A stretch of DNA of 64,000 nt from Hypericum androsaemum (Eukaryota > Streptophyta > Magnoliopsida > Malpighiales > Hypericaceae): positions 8,111,827 to 8,175,826 of the forward strand of contig OZ023197.1 of the NCBI GenBank assembly GCA_963995505.1, given 5' to 3'. Positions 31,577-42,734 of this stretch are shown here, piece after piece. Below the pieces are notes generated by a model. That model was not told where the DNA came from and ran no database searches. It saw only the letters and a list, made by a program, of their open reading frames with translations. The translations under genes and the position numbers were made by a program. Positions within the stretch are counted from its first letter, which is position 1, and the number at the start of each line of letters is the position of its first letter.

Positions 31577-33182
31577 AGGATCCATGACAGCCTCTACATA
31601 AATCAACATGTTCATCTCTTGAGGACTTCCCCAATATTTTTCAAACTTTTCTTTCATCTTTGTGGCATTCCTACTCATGTCTACATCATCACTCTCTATT
31701 CATTTCTTCAAAGTGTTGACGAGTCCAACAATCTCATGATAGAAGATATTATATGTGACATATTTAGAGCCAAATATCTTCAAAGTAACCGTATAGAAAT
31801 ACTCAAGAAAACTATGCAAACTCTGAATATAATCTCAATCACTATCTGCAGGAACTCCTACTTTAGCATAAAATATGTAGAATTCTATCTAGTTTTTATA
31901 TTGAAAGCTAATTCCACCTTGCTCTCATCACCTTCCATGCATATGCATTCTTTGAATAACTTTTTTCTAGCGGGAGAGTGTCTCACATATCTTACTGCTT
32001 CACGAATTCGAAGAACAGATTTTGGTGCACATTGCAATTTCAAGCTGAGACACAAGTAAGATTTAGGATATGTGCAATGTACTTCATATGCATAAACTTA
32101 CCACCAAGAACACTTCCTTTCTTTGAACCATATTCCTCCTTCAAATGTCTAAAGGCTACATCATTAGAACTTGCATTATCAACGGTGATGGTAAAATTTT
32201 TATCAATTCCTCAAGCATGAAAAATCTTATCTATGGCATTAGCAAGATCTAACCCCGATGCGACTCAATAGTTGTAAAACTCAACAACTTCTTGCAAAGA
32301 TTTCACTTTTCATCTATGTAATGTACAGTGATGCACATATAATTGATTTGTTGCATAGAAGTCCAACTATTAGTTGTGACACACACCCGTTGTTTGGATT
32401 TTTTCAGAAATTTATCATTTTCAGCAACATATATCCCATAACAATCATGTTCAACAGTAAACCGTGATGGAATATTAAATCTAGGATCTAAGGCGACCAC
32501 AAATTTCTTAAATCCCCACCCCTCAATATGTTTGAAAGGCAACTCATCACAAATAATCATTTCAGCCAATCTTGTTCTAGAAACTTGAAGGTCAAACCTC
32601 CAAGATGAGATAGCATTGACACCAGCTTCGGATTTTGTCATGGTCAATTATGATTGTTAAGAGTCATCGCGGGGCTTCTTTTTACAAACTCTATCAATGT
32701 GCTTTCACAGCGATGAAGTCCCATTTTTGCTGGGATCGGCTGAAAATATATGAAAACAATGCTTGCATCTTGTCTTCAAAGCATCTTTCTCATTTTTAAC
32801 CTTGTAAACTCATTCCAAATATACCAACTCATTTATGGTCTGATGGATACGGTGTCAGTCCTTAAGCATGAGGTGGGAGGATCAAATCCCATGACCGTCT
32901 AAGATCCGAAATTGTGGAAACAATTTAAATCTCACCAAAAAAAACTCATTCCAAATATCAGATCTTAAATTTTTACTTTCTTTTCTTTTTGAAGTTTTTT
33001 CCTTCTCCAAATCTTCATCCTTCAAGATAAAAATAATTAATCAATTAATCTGAAAGTCATTATAAATTATAAACAAGAAAGAAAAATAATTAATAATTGA
33101 ACGCCTAACTTTTTGCATGCGTGTTCTCTGCATTTTCATCTACAACCATTGCATTATGGCTAGCAACTTTGAATTTTCCCAT
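31577..33182 (-). pseudogene. hAT2 transposase, N-terminal part
   Basis: From the ATG at 33182 the minus strand reads MGKFKVASHNAMVVDENAEN, then an apparent intron, then SDIWNEF. A SINE interrupts at that point. After it, KNEKDALKTRCKHCFHIFSA and SKNGTSSL continue a BED zinc finger, with a TGA stop inside the finger and KHIDRVCKKK after it. The frame 32647-32303 gives the Ac-type core: LAEMIICDELPFKHIEGWGF, DPRFNIPSR, and RVCVTTNSWTSMQQINYMC. The final Asp of the usual TTDTW has become Asn. The gene is dead: it has a stop, a catalytic-site change and two insertions. Confidence 0.88.
32823..32941 (+). mobile_element. SINE copy 1, with 17-bp target duplication
   Basis: About 119 bp with a pol III A-box-like start (TGGTCTGATGGATACGG), a B-box-like GGATCAAATCCC, and an A-rich tail. 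It is flanked by a perfect 17-bp duplication, AAACTCATTCCAAATAT (32806-32822 and 32942-32958). Removing the insert restores the reading frame of the hAT2 BED finger. A second copy lies at 54369-54485. Confidence 0.92.
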
Positions 33183-33640
33183 TAAACTCTGACAAAATAG
33201 AGCATTCTAACGAATCGCAAAAACAAAAAAGAGCAAAAGAAAAAAGTGGAAAATGAAATTTATTGAAAAACGCAGGAAAAGTAAAACATATAGAGGTTTG
33301 TATGTGTGTTTTGTGGCGTCCAGCATCCTACCCCAGCTCTGGCCTCTTATCATATGTCGTATTTTAATCGAGTTCGATGTCTTGAAATTCTATATCTACA
33401 TCTATTCTTATTGAATTTTAATTGTTATCAGTTTCAGGAAATGTATCATCATCAATCTTCAATGCTCATTCGTATTCCTTAAGTCTATCATCACCCGGTT
33501 TCCTCGAGCCTTATCCTCATCCTTGAATAAACCATCTCCAAGCGGATTCTTGACGACGACACCATAGACTCGACGTCTCGAACCACGAACATGTCTCTGA
33601 GGTCGGTCAAATATCACGAGGTATCGACAACATCAACTCG
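33183..33640. other. Junction between hAT2 and the chromovirus fragment
   Basis: AT-rich DNA that probably contains the hAT2 right end and degraded integrase coding sequence. I recognise no clean feature. Confidence 0.4.
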
Positions 33641-33649
33641 TAAGAGTAA

Positions 33650-34032
33650 ACCCTTGAATTGCATATCCCATCGAAACTTACAAAGTTATCGAGTAGAAGA
33701 AGAGAGCTGCTTACACCATCCATCTTCTAGAGAGCTCCAAAATCCACTCGACTTTCCACGCGAGCCAGCTGAAGAGGTTCGTGGGTCCTCTGTTGGAGCA
33801 TTGCATGTAGATTCCACCGGATTTGCTCACCGACAGTGAGCCCGAGGAGATACTTGACCCCTGAATCATGAAGCGTCGTAACCGCACTGCAACTGAGGAA
33901 CTGGTAAAGTGGTCTGGAGCTAGTGTCGAGGATGCCTCGTGGGAGGATTGTCAGAGGTTGAAAGCAAGGTTCCATTCGTCATCCTTGTGGTCAAGAATTT
34001 TAAAGGGTGGCGAGTGTTGTGTCAGAGGTTGA
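33650..34032 (+). pseudogene. Ty3/Gypsy chromovirus integrase C-terminus with chromodomain-like tail, fragment
   Basis: In one frame, LLESSKIHSTFHASQLKRFV and GPLLEHC are followed by PDLLTDSEPEEILDP, then MKRRNRTATEELVKWSGASV, ASWED and LKGGECC, ending at 34032. The FHxSQLK segment and the (V)KWSG...ATWED pattern followed by GGECC are those of plant chromoviruses (Tekay/Del-like), as recalled. At least three stops interrupt (in the Y(K)VIE region, before IPPDL, and before IMKRR). No other part of that element is visible, and element C begins 90 bp later. Confidence 0.75.
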
Positions 34033-34122
34033 AAGCAAGGTTCCATAAATAGTTTTTTTTACCCCATAAATAGGTTAGTTTTGTTTGTTTGTAGTTTTTT
34101 TATCTTTTTTAATTTTGTATAT

Positions 34123-35303
34123 TGATGAGTGTGTAAACGCTCATGTTTTGTCATATGTTTCGTGCGTGTTTAGTCATGTTTTGAGTTATATTCATCATGT
34201 CATGTCAAGTCTTGTGATCGTTTTAGTATATTTATGTTCGGGAATGGATTTCTACCCATTGTCATATTTTGTAGGAAATTGGGGCTCAATGAAGGTCGTT
34301 GGAGGGGTAATTTCGAGAGACCATATTGCAAGAGTCATAACTTTCTGGTTGAGTATCCGATTGTATCAAATAAGACACCGTTGGAAAGCTTGAAGAGAGA
34401 TCTATATTTTATCTTTTATAGTCAAAGCCAAATTCAAAGTGGAAGAGGGTCAAAACTGCAAAATATAAAGATATAATGAAGCAGGTAGAGCAGAAAGCTG
34501 GGTGGACTCCCCGTCGCTAGTCAACTAGCGACCGCTAGTGAGGGGACACAGAATGTTGATTGAAGACCCAACTAGCGGCCGCAAGTCAACTAGCAGCTAC
34601 AAGTTGCCTGATGTCAGCTTATTTTAGACTTCGTATTTAGTTAGAAATTTGACTCGTTTAAGAAGTATTCGACTCTTAGCCTCTTGTTTTGGCCCTAAGA
34701 CCATAATTATATTATTACTTGGCTAGCAAGACTTCTAGTTTAGGTTAAACCTCCTCTAGGTTTTTCTATTTTTGTGTTAGACTTTTGGCTATATATAGGC
34801 CTTAGTTTCTTAGGTTTTAAGGGGACGTTACTACTGCAATATTGAGACATCCTTTGGAGTTTAATAAAGCCGCGATTTCAGTTAGCACGGGGAAAAGATT
34901 GGCAAAGCTTAATCATCACGACTAAGTTTTCTCTATCTCTACCTTTATGTTAATTGCTATCATATTCTTCATTAATCTATTGTGCTTTGTTAACATGCTT
35001 AGCGAGTAGTTCTCTTATGAGTGCGATGCCCTAATTATATGATTACTCGTCCATGTTAGCTATGGCTTGATTATCTTTCGTAGTAGTTGTCAATTGATGA
35101 TCTTAATACTTAATCTAATTTGATCACTTAGATTATGATGTTTAGTTGATAATAATGGACCGAAAGGCATTAGAATCAACGGAAGAGTCAATTGACATGT
35201 CTTAAAGTATTAATGAGGAATCTTGATACTAAGGGATAACTCGCTAGGAGTTAACTTCATAATTGAGTTTAGCTTAGCTCTTGGTCTAATTAATGAGTGG
35301 AAG
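34123..35303 (+). repeat. 5' LTR of element C, 3' end deleted
   Basis: It aligns with 39109-40270 of the 3' LTR, then stops; the last 340 bp or so of the LTR are missing. TATATATA at 34790-34797 is the probable promoter box, matching 39758-39765. Confidence 0.9.
34790..34797 (+). promoter_or_regulatory. TATA box of element C LTR
   Basis: TTGGCTATATATAGGCCTTAG is kept in both LTRs (34784 and 39752 onward). Confidence 0.5.
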
Positions 35304-35344
35304 CGTTGATGTGGGTGTAAGTGACAGGATGGAGGCCATCTCTC
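35304..35344 (+). other. Rearranged junction in element C
   Basis: Instead of the LTR end and primer site there is GTGGGTGTAAGTGACAGG, which also occurs at 38053-38070 in C's own 3' internal region, with about 12 further bases alike. This suggests template switching or a deletion followed by repair with internal sequence. Confidence 0.6.
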
Positions 35345-36986
35345 TCAATTTGAGGACATCTGCAACATCATGAAGTTTCAAGGGGTCAATGATGATGTCT
35401 TGAAGCTGCGTCTCTTCCACTTTTCTCTAAAGGACTGAGCTCGTACTTGGTACAATAAGATGAAAGGAGAGACAATTCAGAGTTGGAATGATTTGGCCTA
35501 TGCTTTTCTTCGAAAGTTCTTCTCAATGGCCAAATCAACCAAGCTCTTGCGTGACATAAATACTTTCATACAAGCTGATGGGAAAAGCAGCTATGAGGCT
35601 TGGGAGAGGTTCACCGATCTCCAAAGTTCCTTCCCTCAACATGGCATAACTCAGGATAATCTCATGAAGATCTTTTACAATGGATTAGATGGCCCATCCC
35701 GTGATCATATTGATGCCTCCACTCAAGGGGTGTTCCTGAGAAAGACTGTTGATGAAGCTGCTCGCTTAATGGAAGAGATGGCTGAATTCAATGGTATGTG
35801 GCCAAAAGAACGTCCCAGGCAACCCCGTAAGGAAGCCACTCGAGGGATACTTGAAGTGGATGCCAATATGAAGCTTGAAGCTAAAGTTGAGGCACTTACC
35901 AAAAGACTTGAAGAATTGACCAAGGGCAAGGAAAAGGCAGCTGCAGTACAAGATACATGTAAAATTTGCAAAGAATCACATCATACCGATTACTGTCCTC
36001 AGTTGGTGGAGGCTCAGGCTATCGCTGATAGACAACCACCAGGTTTGGGCTACTCAAGGCAACCTAATGCTCAGCCAAACTTTTCTCGATTTGGTCAGCA
36101 GACAAATAATACTGGTGCTCAGCAAGAACTCAGGAAGCCATATTTAGCAGATCAAATCAAAAAAATGGGTGACAAGATCGATCAATTGGTAGGAGTGGTC
36201 CAGCAGTCCATCCAACAACAAAGTATTACTGTGCAGTGGATGGATCATTGTGAAGTGCGCTAACAAGAGTTTGAGATATACCTGAAGGGGCATGCCACAC
36301 AACTCAGAAAGATGGAGATCGAACTCAAAAATTTAGCTGCAGCAAACACTCAAAAGCCAATAGGTTCTCTACCCAGCAACACCGAGTCGAACCCGCGAGG
36401 ACAGGTGATGGCCATCACAGTGAGGAGTGTGGACGAGGATGATGAACCGTATATTCCTCCACCACCTTATGTTCCTCCACCTCCATTCCTGCAAAGACTC
36501 CAGAGAAAGCCACCACTTGAGAACAAACCCACTTCAAAAGAATGTGTCGAACTGATCAAGCCAGCCATAGAGGATGAGGTAGTTACTGAGAAGAAGGAGC
36601 AACCAGCATATATCAGTGCAAAAAAGAATTCTTATGTTCCTCCACCGTCACCTCAACAAGTCAAGAAAGCAGCAGTGATTGATGAGAAGGCCCTTGAATT
36701 CATAGAGACAATGGAAGAAATTCAAATCCCTGTCTCTTTCTTGGAGATGTTAGATAAAAGGCCACAATATGCCAAGTTTCTGAAGGAAATCATCGCAAGG
36801 AAGAAGAGGCGGAATGATGGCAAGACGACTTCTTTGGTAGAAAATGACATACCACCAAAACTAAAAGATCCAGGGAGTTTTACTATTCCTTATACTATTG
36901 ACGTGTTCAATTTCTACATTGTTTATATAATTTGGGTGCCAATATTAATGTTATGCCTTTGGCTACTTTCAGGAAACTCAATTTAA
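35345..36986 (+). pseudogene. Athila-type gag of element C
   Basis: One frame runs from 35345 with TGA near 35437 and TAA at 36261-36263 as internal stops. Before the first stop it reads VLKLRLFHFSLKD; after it, ARTWYNKM, WNDLAYAFLRKFF and WERFTDL, the conserved order of the plant retrotransposon gag domain. A zinc knuckle CKICKESHHTDYC gives Cys-Cys-His-Cys spacing. After the second stop comes a Pro-rich linker (PPPPYVPPPPF), then LDKRPQYAKFLKEI and LPPKLKDPG-type sequence leading to the protease. The N-terminus was lost in the deletion at 35304. Gag would form the particle that packages element RNA. Confidence 0.9.
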
Positions 36987-37272
36987 GAGATATCAAACCT
37001 ACATCTATGATGATAGAGCTTGCAGATCACACTAAGAAGAAATCACATAGAATTGTGAAAGATGTGCATATCAAAGTCGACAAGTCTCTTATACTCGTAG
37101 ACTTTGTAGTGCTGGCTACGTTGTAGATGCAAGTTGTCCATTGATTCTAAGACGTCCATTCCTCAACACTTGTCATGCAATGGTTGATGTTCACAATGGC
37201 AAGCTACTTCTTCGCATAGGCCTAGATGAAATAGAGTTCCAAGTAACCGATAAGCGTCTTCGTCCACCATAG
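36870..37272 (+). pseudogene. Aspartic protease-like region of element C
   Basis: After KLKDPGSFTIPYTI the frame shifts near 36925. The next frame gives NLGANINVMPLATFRKL, where the catalytic Asp of the usual DLGA is Asn. A further shift near 37125 leads to CPLILRRPFLNTCHAMVDV, the protease flap and C-terminal block. The frame then ends at TAG (37270-37272). Nothing of reverse transcriptase follows, although the autonomous relatives place it directly here. Confidence 0.85.
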
Positions 37273-39096
37273 TGCCAAAGGGAGTAACACAGTCAAGCTA
37301 ACGACTCTAAATTAGCACGTTTAGTATTTAATTTTTCATTATATTTTGTGTTTGTTTCAGTATTGTTATGTTCATTTAGTATTTTACTGGCCTTTGCAGA
37401 AGGTTTCAAAAAGAGAAAAATTGAGCTGCAGCAGAATTCGCCAGTCCATACACAAACTTTGTTGTGCAAAAAGGCAGTTAGAGCAAAACTCTACCAACTT
37501 TCCCCACCGCCTCCCACCTACGATTGACGGGCAGTACCAATCCCTTCCCTTTCTTATTGTCTATTATCGTAGTGTCTGTTATGTCCTTGTGGTCTTTGTT
37601 TCTATGATGTGTTGTTTGCTTGTGTCCCCTACATTGAGGACAATGTGTTTAATAAGTGTGGGGGGGTCAACGTGCATTTTCGTTTCGGTTTGGCGTATGT
37701 GATCGAGTCTAGGTCTGAATTTAGGAGAGTGTTTGTTTGTGTCTGTGAATGAAGTGTTGTCAAAAGCAGATGATGAATCTCTCCCCTCGAATTTTGAACT
37801 TTTGTTAGAAGTTAAATCCCATACCTTGTTAAGAATCAAGTTTGAACACGATGAGTAAAGACGTGTAGGAACAACACCCTTGGTTGTTTAGGTTAGTGGT
37901 TGTATTTGGTAGATTATACTAGCGGCATTGATGAGCGACCCTGTGAGATTTTAGAGCCGAAGGAGGTGACAACTGTCTTCGCATAGCATGAGGTGCCTAC
38001 ATTGCTCCGGTCATCGGGTTTCATGCCATCACTTGGTACCGCTTTGGTGGTGTGGGTGTAAGTGACAGGACGAGGGCCATCTTTGATTTTGAGCCTAGAG
38101 CCTTAAAGCTGAAAACCCTGTATATCCCTTGTTTACACACGTTGAGCTTAAGCCTTTTTTCTTGAAATATTATATGTAAGCTAATATGTAAACCTTATAT
38201 CCACAATCTTACCCACCTTTGATCACTTTGGTCCGAGGACGCATTAGATTTTTATCTTTGGGGTATAATTGTAAGGGTTCATTTGGCAGAATAGCTCGAG
38301 AATGAACAATGAGGAAAATGGGTAAAAATGAGGCCAGCAAAGAAGCCGAGACCATATGCCTTTGATGTGTAATGTGATGAATGGATGTGATTGAGGAAGG
38401 TCGTGAAAAGTGAAAAGAAAAAAAGAAAAAAAAAAGAAAGGAGAAAAAAAGCGAGAAGTGAAGGAAAAGACGTGAAAAAAAGTGAAAAAGTGATGAAAAG
38501 GGAATGGAAAAGTTGGAAATGGAACAAACGTTGAATGATGGAAAGTGGAAAGTTTGGAAAGAGGTTGAAAAATAAATGACACGGCTCGAGCTATGTGGTA
38601 AATAAGATTTGGGTATAATCTTGGGATGAGTGCATATTAGATATAGTGTGAGGTATTTCAAGTAGATAAGAGCTAGAACATTTTTGTGAGCTCCTCGGCC
38701 GGGTGGTTTAGCTACTTCCCACATATTTTATCCTCACCTGACCCTAACCCCATTACAACCCAATGAAAAATCCCTTTGATCATGAGCCCCACATTTATCG
38801 AGGTACCACTGAGTGAGACGTATGAAACTTTGAGATCCCGGACGTGTACGCGAGTGATAGGTAGTTGACTACTCATATATGTGAGCTTAAATTTCTGAAC
38901 CTCTGAGTGGTCAACCTTCTAGTGTAATCTACAAAGTGCGAAAACTAGGTTAAACCATTAAGGATGCGGTGTCTACACTTTCTTACTCCTTGTGCTCAGG
39001 TAAGTACACTACTAGGTCATGGGGTGGTCTTTTAATAAGATTATGAAATTCTGGGGCGTGTCTGATGCACCTTACTTGAGGACAAGCAAGGAAATA
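37273..39096 (+). other. Non-coding internal region of element C
   Basis: About 1.8 kb without a recognisable protein. It contains GAGGACAATGTG followed by a G6 run (37636-37665), a purine-rich segment (38400-38560), and the conserved 3' module (38690-39096) shared with element B. Confidence 0.65.
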
Positions 39097-39108
39097 AGTG
39101 TGGGGGTG
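39097..39108 (+). other. Polypurine tract of element C
   Basis: AAGTGTGGGGGT, directly before the 3' LTR start at 39109, is nearly identical to B's tract at 29951-29962. It is the expected plus-strand primer. Confidence 0.8.
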
Positions 39109-40618
39109 TGATGAGTGTGTAAACGCTCATATTTTGTCATATATTTCGTGCGTGTTTAGTCATGTTTTGAGTTATATTCATCATGTCATGTTAAGTTTTA
39201 TGATCGTTTTAGTATATTTATGTTCGGGAATAAATTTCTACCCATTGTCATATTTTGTAGGAAATTGGGGCTCAATGAAGGTCGTTGGAGGGGTGATTTC
39301 GAGATATCATATTGCAATAGTCATAACTTTCTGTTCGAGTATCTGATTGTATCAAATGAGACACCGTTGGAAAGCTTGAAGAGAGATCTATATTTTTTCT
39401 TTTATAGTCGAAGCCAAATTCAAATTAAAAGAGGGTTAAAACTATAAAATACGAAGATACGATGATGCAGGTAGAGCGGAAAGCTGGGTGGACTCCCCGT
39501 CGCTAGTCAACTAGCGACCGCTAGTGAGGGGACACAGAATGTTGATTGAAGACCCAACTAGCGGCCATAAGTTGCTCGATGTCAGCTTATTTTTGACTTC
39601 GTACTTAGTTGGAAATTTGACTCGTTTAAGAAGTATTCGACTCTTGGCCTCTTGTTTTGGCCCTAGGACCATAATTATATTATTACTTGGCTAGCAAGAC
39701 TTCTAGTTTAGGTTAAACCTCCTCTAGGTTTTTCTATTTTTGTGGTAGACTTTTGGCTATATATAGGCCTTAGTCTCTTAAGTTTTCAGGGGACGTTACT
39801 ACTGCAATATTGAGACAGCCTTTGGAGTTTAATAAAGCCGCGATTTCAGTTAGCACGGGGAAAGGATTGGCAAAGCTTGATCAACACGACTAAGCTTTCT
39901 CTATCTCTACCTTTATGTTAATTGCTATCATGTTCTTCATTAATCTATTGTACTTTGTTAACATGCTTAGCGAGTAGTTCTCTTGTGAGTGCGATGCCCT
40001 AATTATGTGATTACTCGTCCATGTTAGCTATGGTTTGATTATCTTTCGTAGTAGTTGTCAATTGATGATCTTAATACTTAATCTAATTTGATCACTTAGA
40101 TTATGATGTTTAGTTTATAATAATGGACCGGAAGGCATTAGAATCAACGGAAGAGTCAATTGACATGTCTTAAGGTATTAATGAGGAATCTTGATACTAA
40201 GGGATAACCCGCTAGGAGTTAACTTCATAATTGAGTTTAGCTTAGCTCTTGGTCTAATTAATGAGCAAAAGTGTTGATTAGTAATCATGAACTACTCTAG
40301 CTTAGTTTTTTCATCCTAATGAGAGCGTTAGGGAGATGCATTAGAACACTCCGGGTACTAGTTAGAACTTCATAAAAACCATTGTCTCAACATACATGGG
40401 TAGTCCATAAGGGTATTGTGCTCGTTTATCTCCATTGATTTACAACTCATCTTTTATTTGCATTTTCGATCTAGTTTTATTTACTTTACAATCTTTTAAT
40501 TCTCTCGCTTCACATAATTATTTGCATTGATTTCGTGTTCAACCCTCAGTTCGAAACTCTACTTATTCACTATACTATTTGATTGTGCGTTTAATTACTC
40601 ACAATTTTGCGGACATCA
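39109..40618 (+). repeat. 3' LTR of element C
   Basis: 1510 bp from TGATGAGTG to GGACATCA, followed by TATAT. The TATA box is at 39758-39765. Confidence 0.9.
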
Positions 40619-40859
40619 TATATATTCAAATTTATTTCTAAACTCTATAAATATCGCATTTTATTTTTCAAATTTTGTACTTTACAATCTCAATTATCTA
40701 TTTCTCTGGTTGATAATTTGATTTATATGAATTATCTCAAAATTTACTAATTAGCTATATTAATCATATTCTTCACATAATTATTCACATTGCTATCTAA
40801 TTATGTCATCAAGTATAGCATTATATATCACAACTTTTTATTAAGTATTTCAAAAAAAA

Positions 40860-41060
40860 TCCTTTCAAAAATATATAATTTCAACTAAACAACAAGATAT
40901 TAAATATTAAAAAATTAAAGAATTAATTCAAATTTGATTCGAATTCGAAAATTCATAATTCGTATTCAATTCGTCCAAAGACAAATTAAATACAATTTAA
41001 AGTTTTGATAAATTCGAATTCGAACCAATTCGATTCGAATTCGAACCGTAGTGAGGTCTA
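40860..41060 (+). repeat. Terminal fragment of an hAT1-family element
   Basis: Read inward from 41060 the sequence is TAGACCTCACTACGGTTCGA, close to hAT1's left end (TAGACCTGACCACGGTTCGA). It continues with the same AATTCG repeats and an ATACGAATTATGAATTTTCG segment found in hAT1 at 4038-4057. The rest of that element is not visible, so this is a truncated, older copy. Confidence 0.75.
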
Positions 41061-41520
41061 CTGCCATCCCTCTGACCTAATATGATAAATAGTAATGAAT
41101 GAAATAGCTGGAGGTATCCAGTTTTTGTGTGTCAAATGTTATGTGGCTGTGTTGTCTTTTCCACTAAATCTCACTAAAACTTAGCCTAGCTTTCGGGATC
41201 CATTCAACCCATTGGGAGGACAACATTCTATTGGGTACATGGCAATTATCTAAGGCACTAGGATGGCCTATAATAATAAGAAGAAAAATATTTCTTTCAT
41301 GAAAATTCAAGCTTTAGGTCTCTTTTAATTATCAGATGAGATTTGTGGAACCAACCAATACATGCAAAATCTCAAGTTTAACCATTGTTAGTGATCCTAA
41401 TGCAGTTTATATATATGGAAAACGCAGGAGACGGAGGAAAAAAAAAAAGCAAAAACAGAGTAAAGACGAGTAACTGCACCATGATGTTCTGCAGAATTAG
41501 GAGCAGTAATTTCCTACTTC
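41061..41520. other. Unassigned intergenic sequence
   Basis: No gene, tandem repeat or transposon end was recognised. Confidence 0.4.
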
Positions 41521-41524
41521 CCGG

Positions 41525-41805
41525 ATCAATAATTGTTCATGCAGATTCAAATTATCAGTACCGAACAGGAAGATCTTCGGGTCCTGAACTTGGGCTAATT
41601 TTTTTTTTTTTGACACGGAAAATTTTTTATTGCATAACTCCATGGATACATAAACACCAAGAAAAGCATCACATTGCACTTTGTCGCAATCAAAATGAAA
41701 AACCAGACGTAATTACACCTAATTATGTTTGAACAACCAATCACTTCGTAAGAAAATCCCCTAACACGCACATATGCTCAATTATAGCGGAGTCTGCCTG
41801 TCTTG
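41525..41805 (-). pseudogene. Remnant of a kinase-gene copy, interrupted by a LINE tail
   Basis: Bases 41538-41594 resemble 49934-49985 (shared pieces TCAAATTA/TTAAATTA, CAGTACC, GATCTTC, GGGTCCT/AGGTCCT), just downstream of the kinase pseudogene. Bases 41745-41785 resemble 50046-50090 within it (AGAAAATCC and AACACGCACAT). Between them, a T12 run at 41600 starts about 140 bp that look like an inserted poly(A)-tailed retrotransposon end. The similarity is short and was judged by eye. Confidence 0.45.
41598..41744 (-). mobile_element. Possible 3' end of a LINE with poly(A) tail
   Basis: On the minus strand about 130 bp, ending in TTATGCAATAAAAAATTTTC and then an A-rich run, interrupts the kinase remnant. 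An L1-type 3' end is the simplest explanation. No coding sequence or clear duplication was found. Confidence 0.35.
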
Positions 41806-42734
41806 TATGTAAAGTCGGGAAATTGGAGGAGGCCCGGGATACCTGAGGGCGGTTGATCTGAGGAGAAGTGTAGTGCCGATGAGTCGGTTTGCCACCCATG
41901 ATATGAGAGATTGAGGTGAAAAAAGATGTGAGCCTATATATATTCGTTAACCATAAGGGTTATATGTTACAGAGTCCATCTAGTCAACTTGTTATCCACG
42001 AATACTGCCGAATGTTAAGGGGATTGGGACAGAGAAAATTCTAGAACTAATTGAAGTAACATTTTCTTGGAAATAAGATACATATATTTCTTTTATAATC
42101 ACGATATACTAAGTGTTGGAGTGCAAAAATAACTTGTTGGGAGCTCGGGGTCAACTAAGGCAATCATCGAGATACCTGTACTTGGATTTCAACTTGCTTT
42201 GGCTGGGTATGCTTAACGCAGCCTGGCTACCCTCATTCTCAATTCAGCTTGGGTACTATCAGCCTCATTCTTGGCTTAGTTTACCCTCAACTTCAAGTCA
42301 GATTGGGTATCCTCAGCCTCAAGCTAGCTTGGGTGTCCTCAGCCTCAAGTCAGTTTGGACATCCTCAGCCTCAAATTAGGTTGAGTTCACTTAAGGCAAG
42401 CAGGTCTCCCTTAGGTCAGGTCGAGCAATTGGAGGGAATGAGATGGCCCTCTTAACACATGTCAAGTTGGACTTCCTCAGTCTCTTTGAGGAGTACCCAT
42501 ACTTTGGTAGATCGACCGTAACGCTCAAGCCGGACCTCAGAATTGTTGACGGGCAAAATAATTTACAAAGTTGGGGCTTCGAGTATGAGAGTTAGGTGCG
42601 TGATTGACTTCACAAGTTCGAGAAGGTGAAGCCGAATGGAGCGTTTATTCTCCTAGAGCGAGTGAGGTACCAACTCAATAGAGGTGAGCCCGACACTAGC
42701 TAAAATCGGCACCAACCGAGTGGAAGGCCAACCC

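Larger units (their letters stand above)
24100..33250 (-). mobile_element. Ac-type hAT element, split and decayed (hAT2)
   Basis: Two blocks of a minus-strand hAT transposase gene (24670-25300 and 31577-33182) join across element B, whose 5-bp target duplication AGGAT lies exactly at the break. A SINE sits in the N-terminal exon. The left end may lie near 24100-24200, where GAACCGGAACTGAA and GGTCTAACCCGGAACTGAACC motifs cluster; the right end lies somewhere in 33190-33500. I could not identify terminal repeats or the 8-bp duplication, so the edges are approximate. Confidence 0.75.
34123..40618 (+). mobile_element. LTR retrotransposon C, Athila-like, gag-protease only
   Basis: The 6496-bp element is flanked by TATAT at 34118-34122 and 40619-40623, and its termini are TGATG...CATCA. 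Between the LTRs are gag and a protease-like region (35345-37272), then about 1.8 kb of non-coding DNA, then a polypurine tract (39097-39108). Reverse transcriptase, RNase H and integrase are absent. A deletion has removed the 3' end of the 5' LTR, the primer site and the start of gag. Its 3' module is shared with element B. Confidence 0.93.

Noticed and set aside
38209..38724. 171-codon minus-strand frame rich in Phe and Ser
   Set aside because: Antisense of the purine-rich part of element C; no domain, and three shifted frames look alike.
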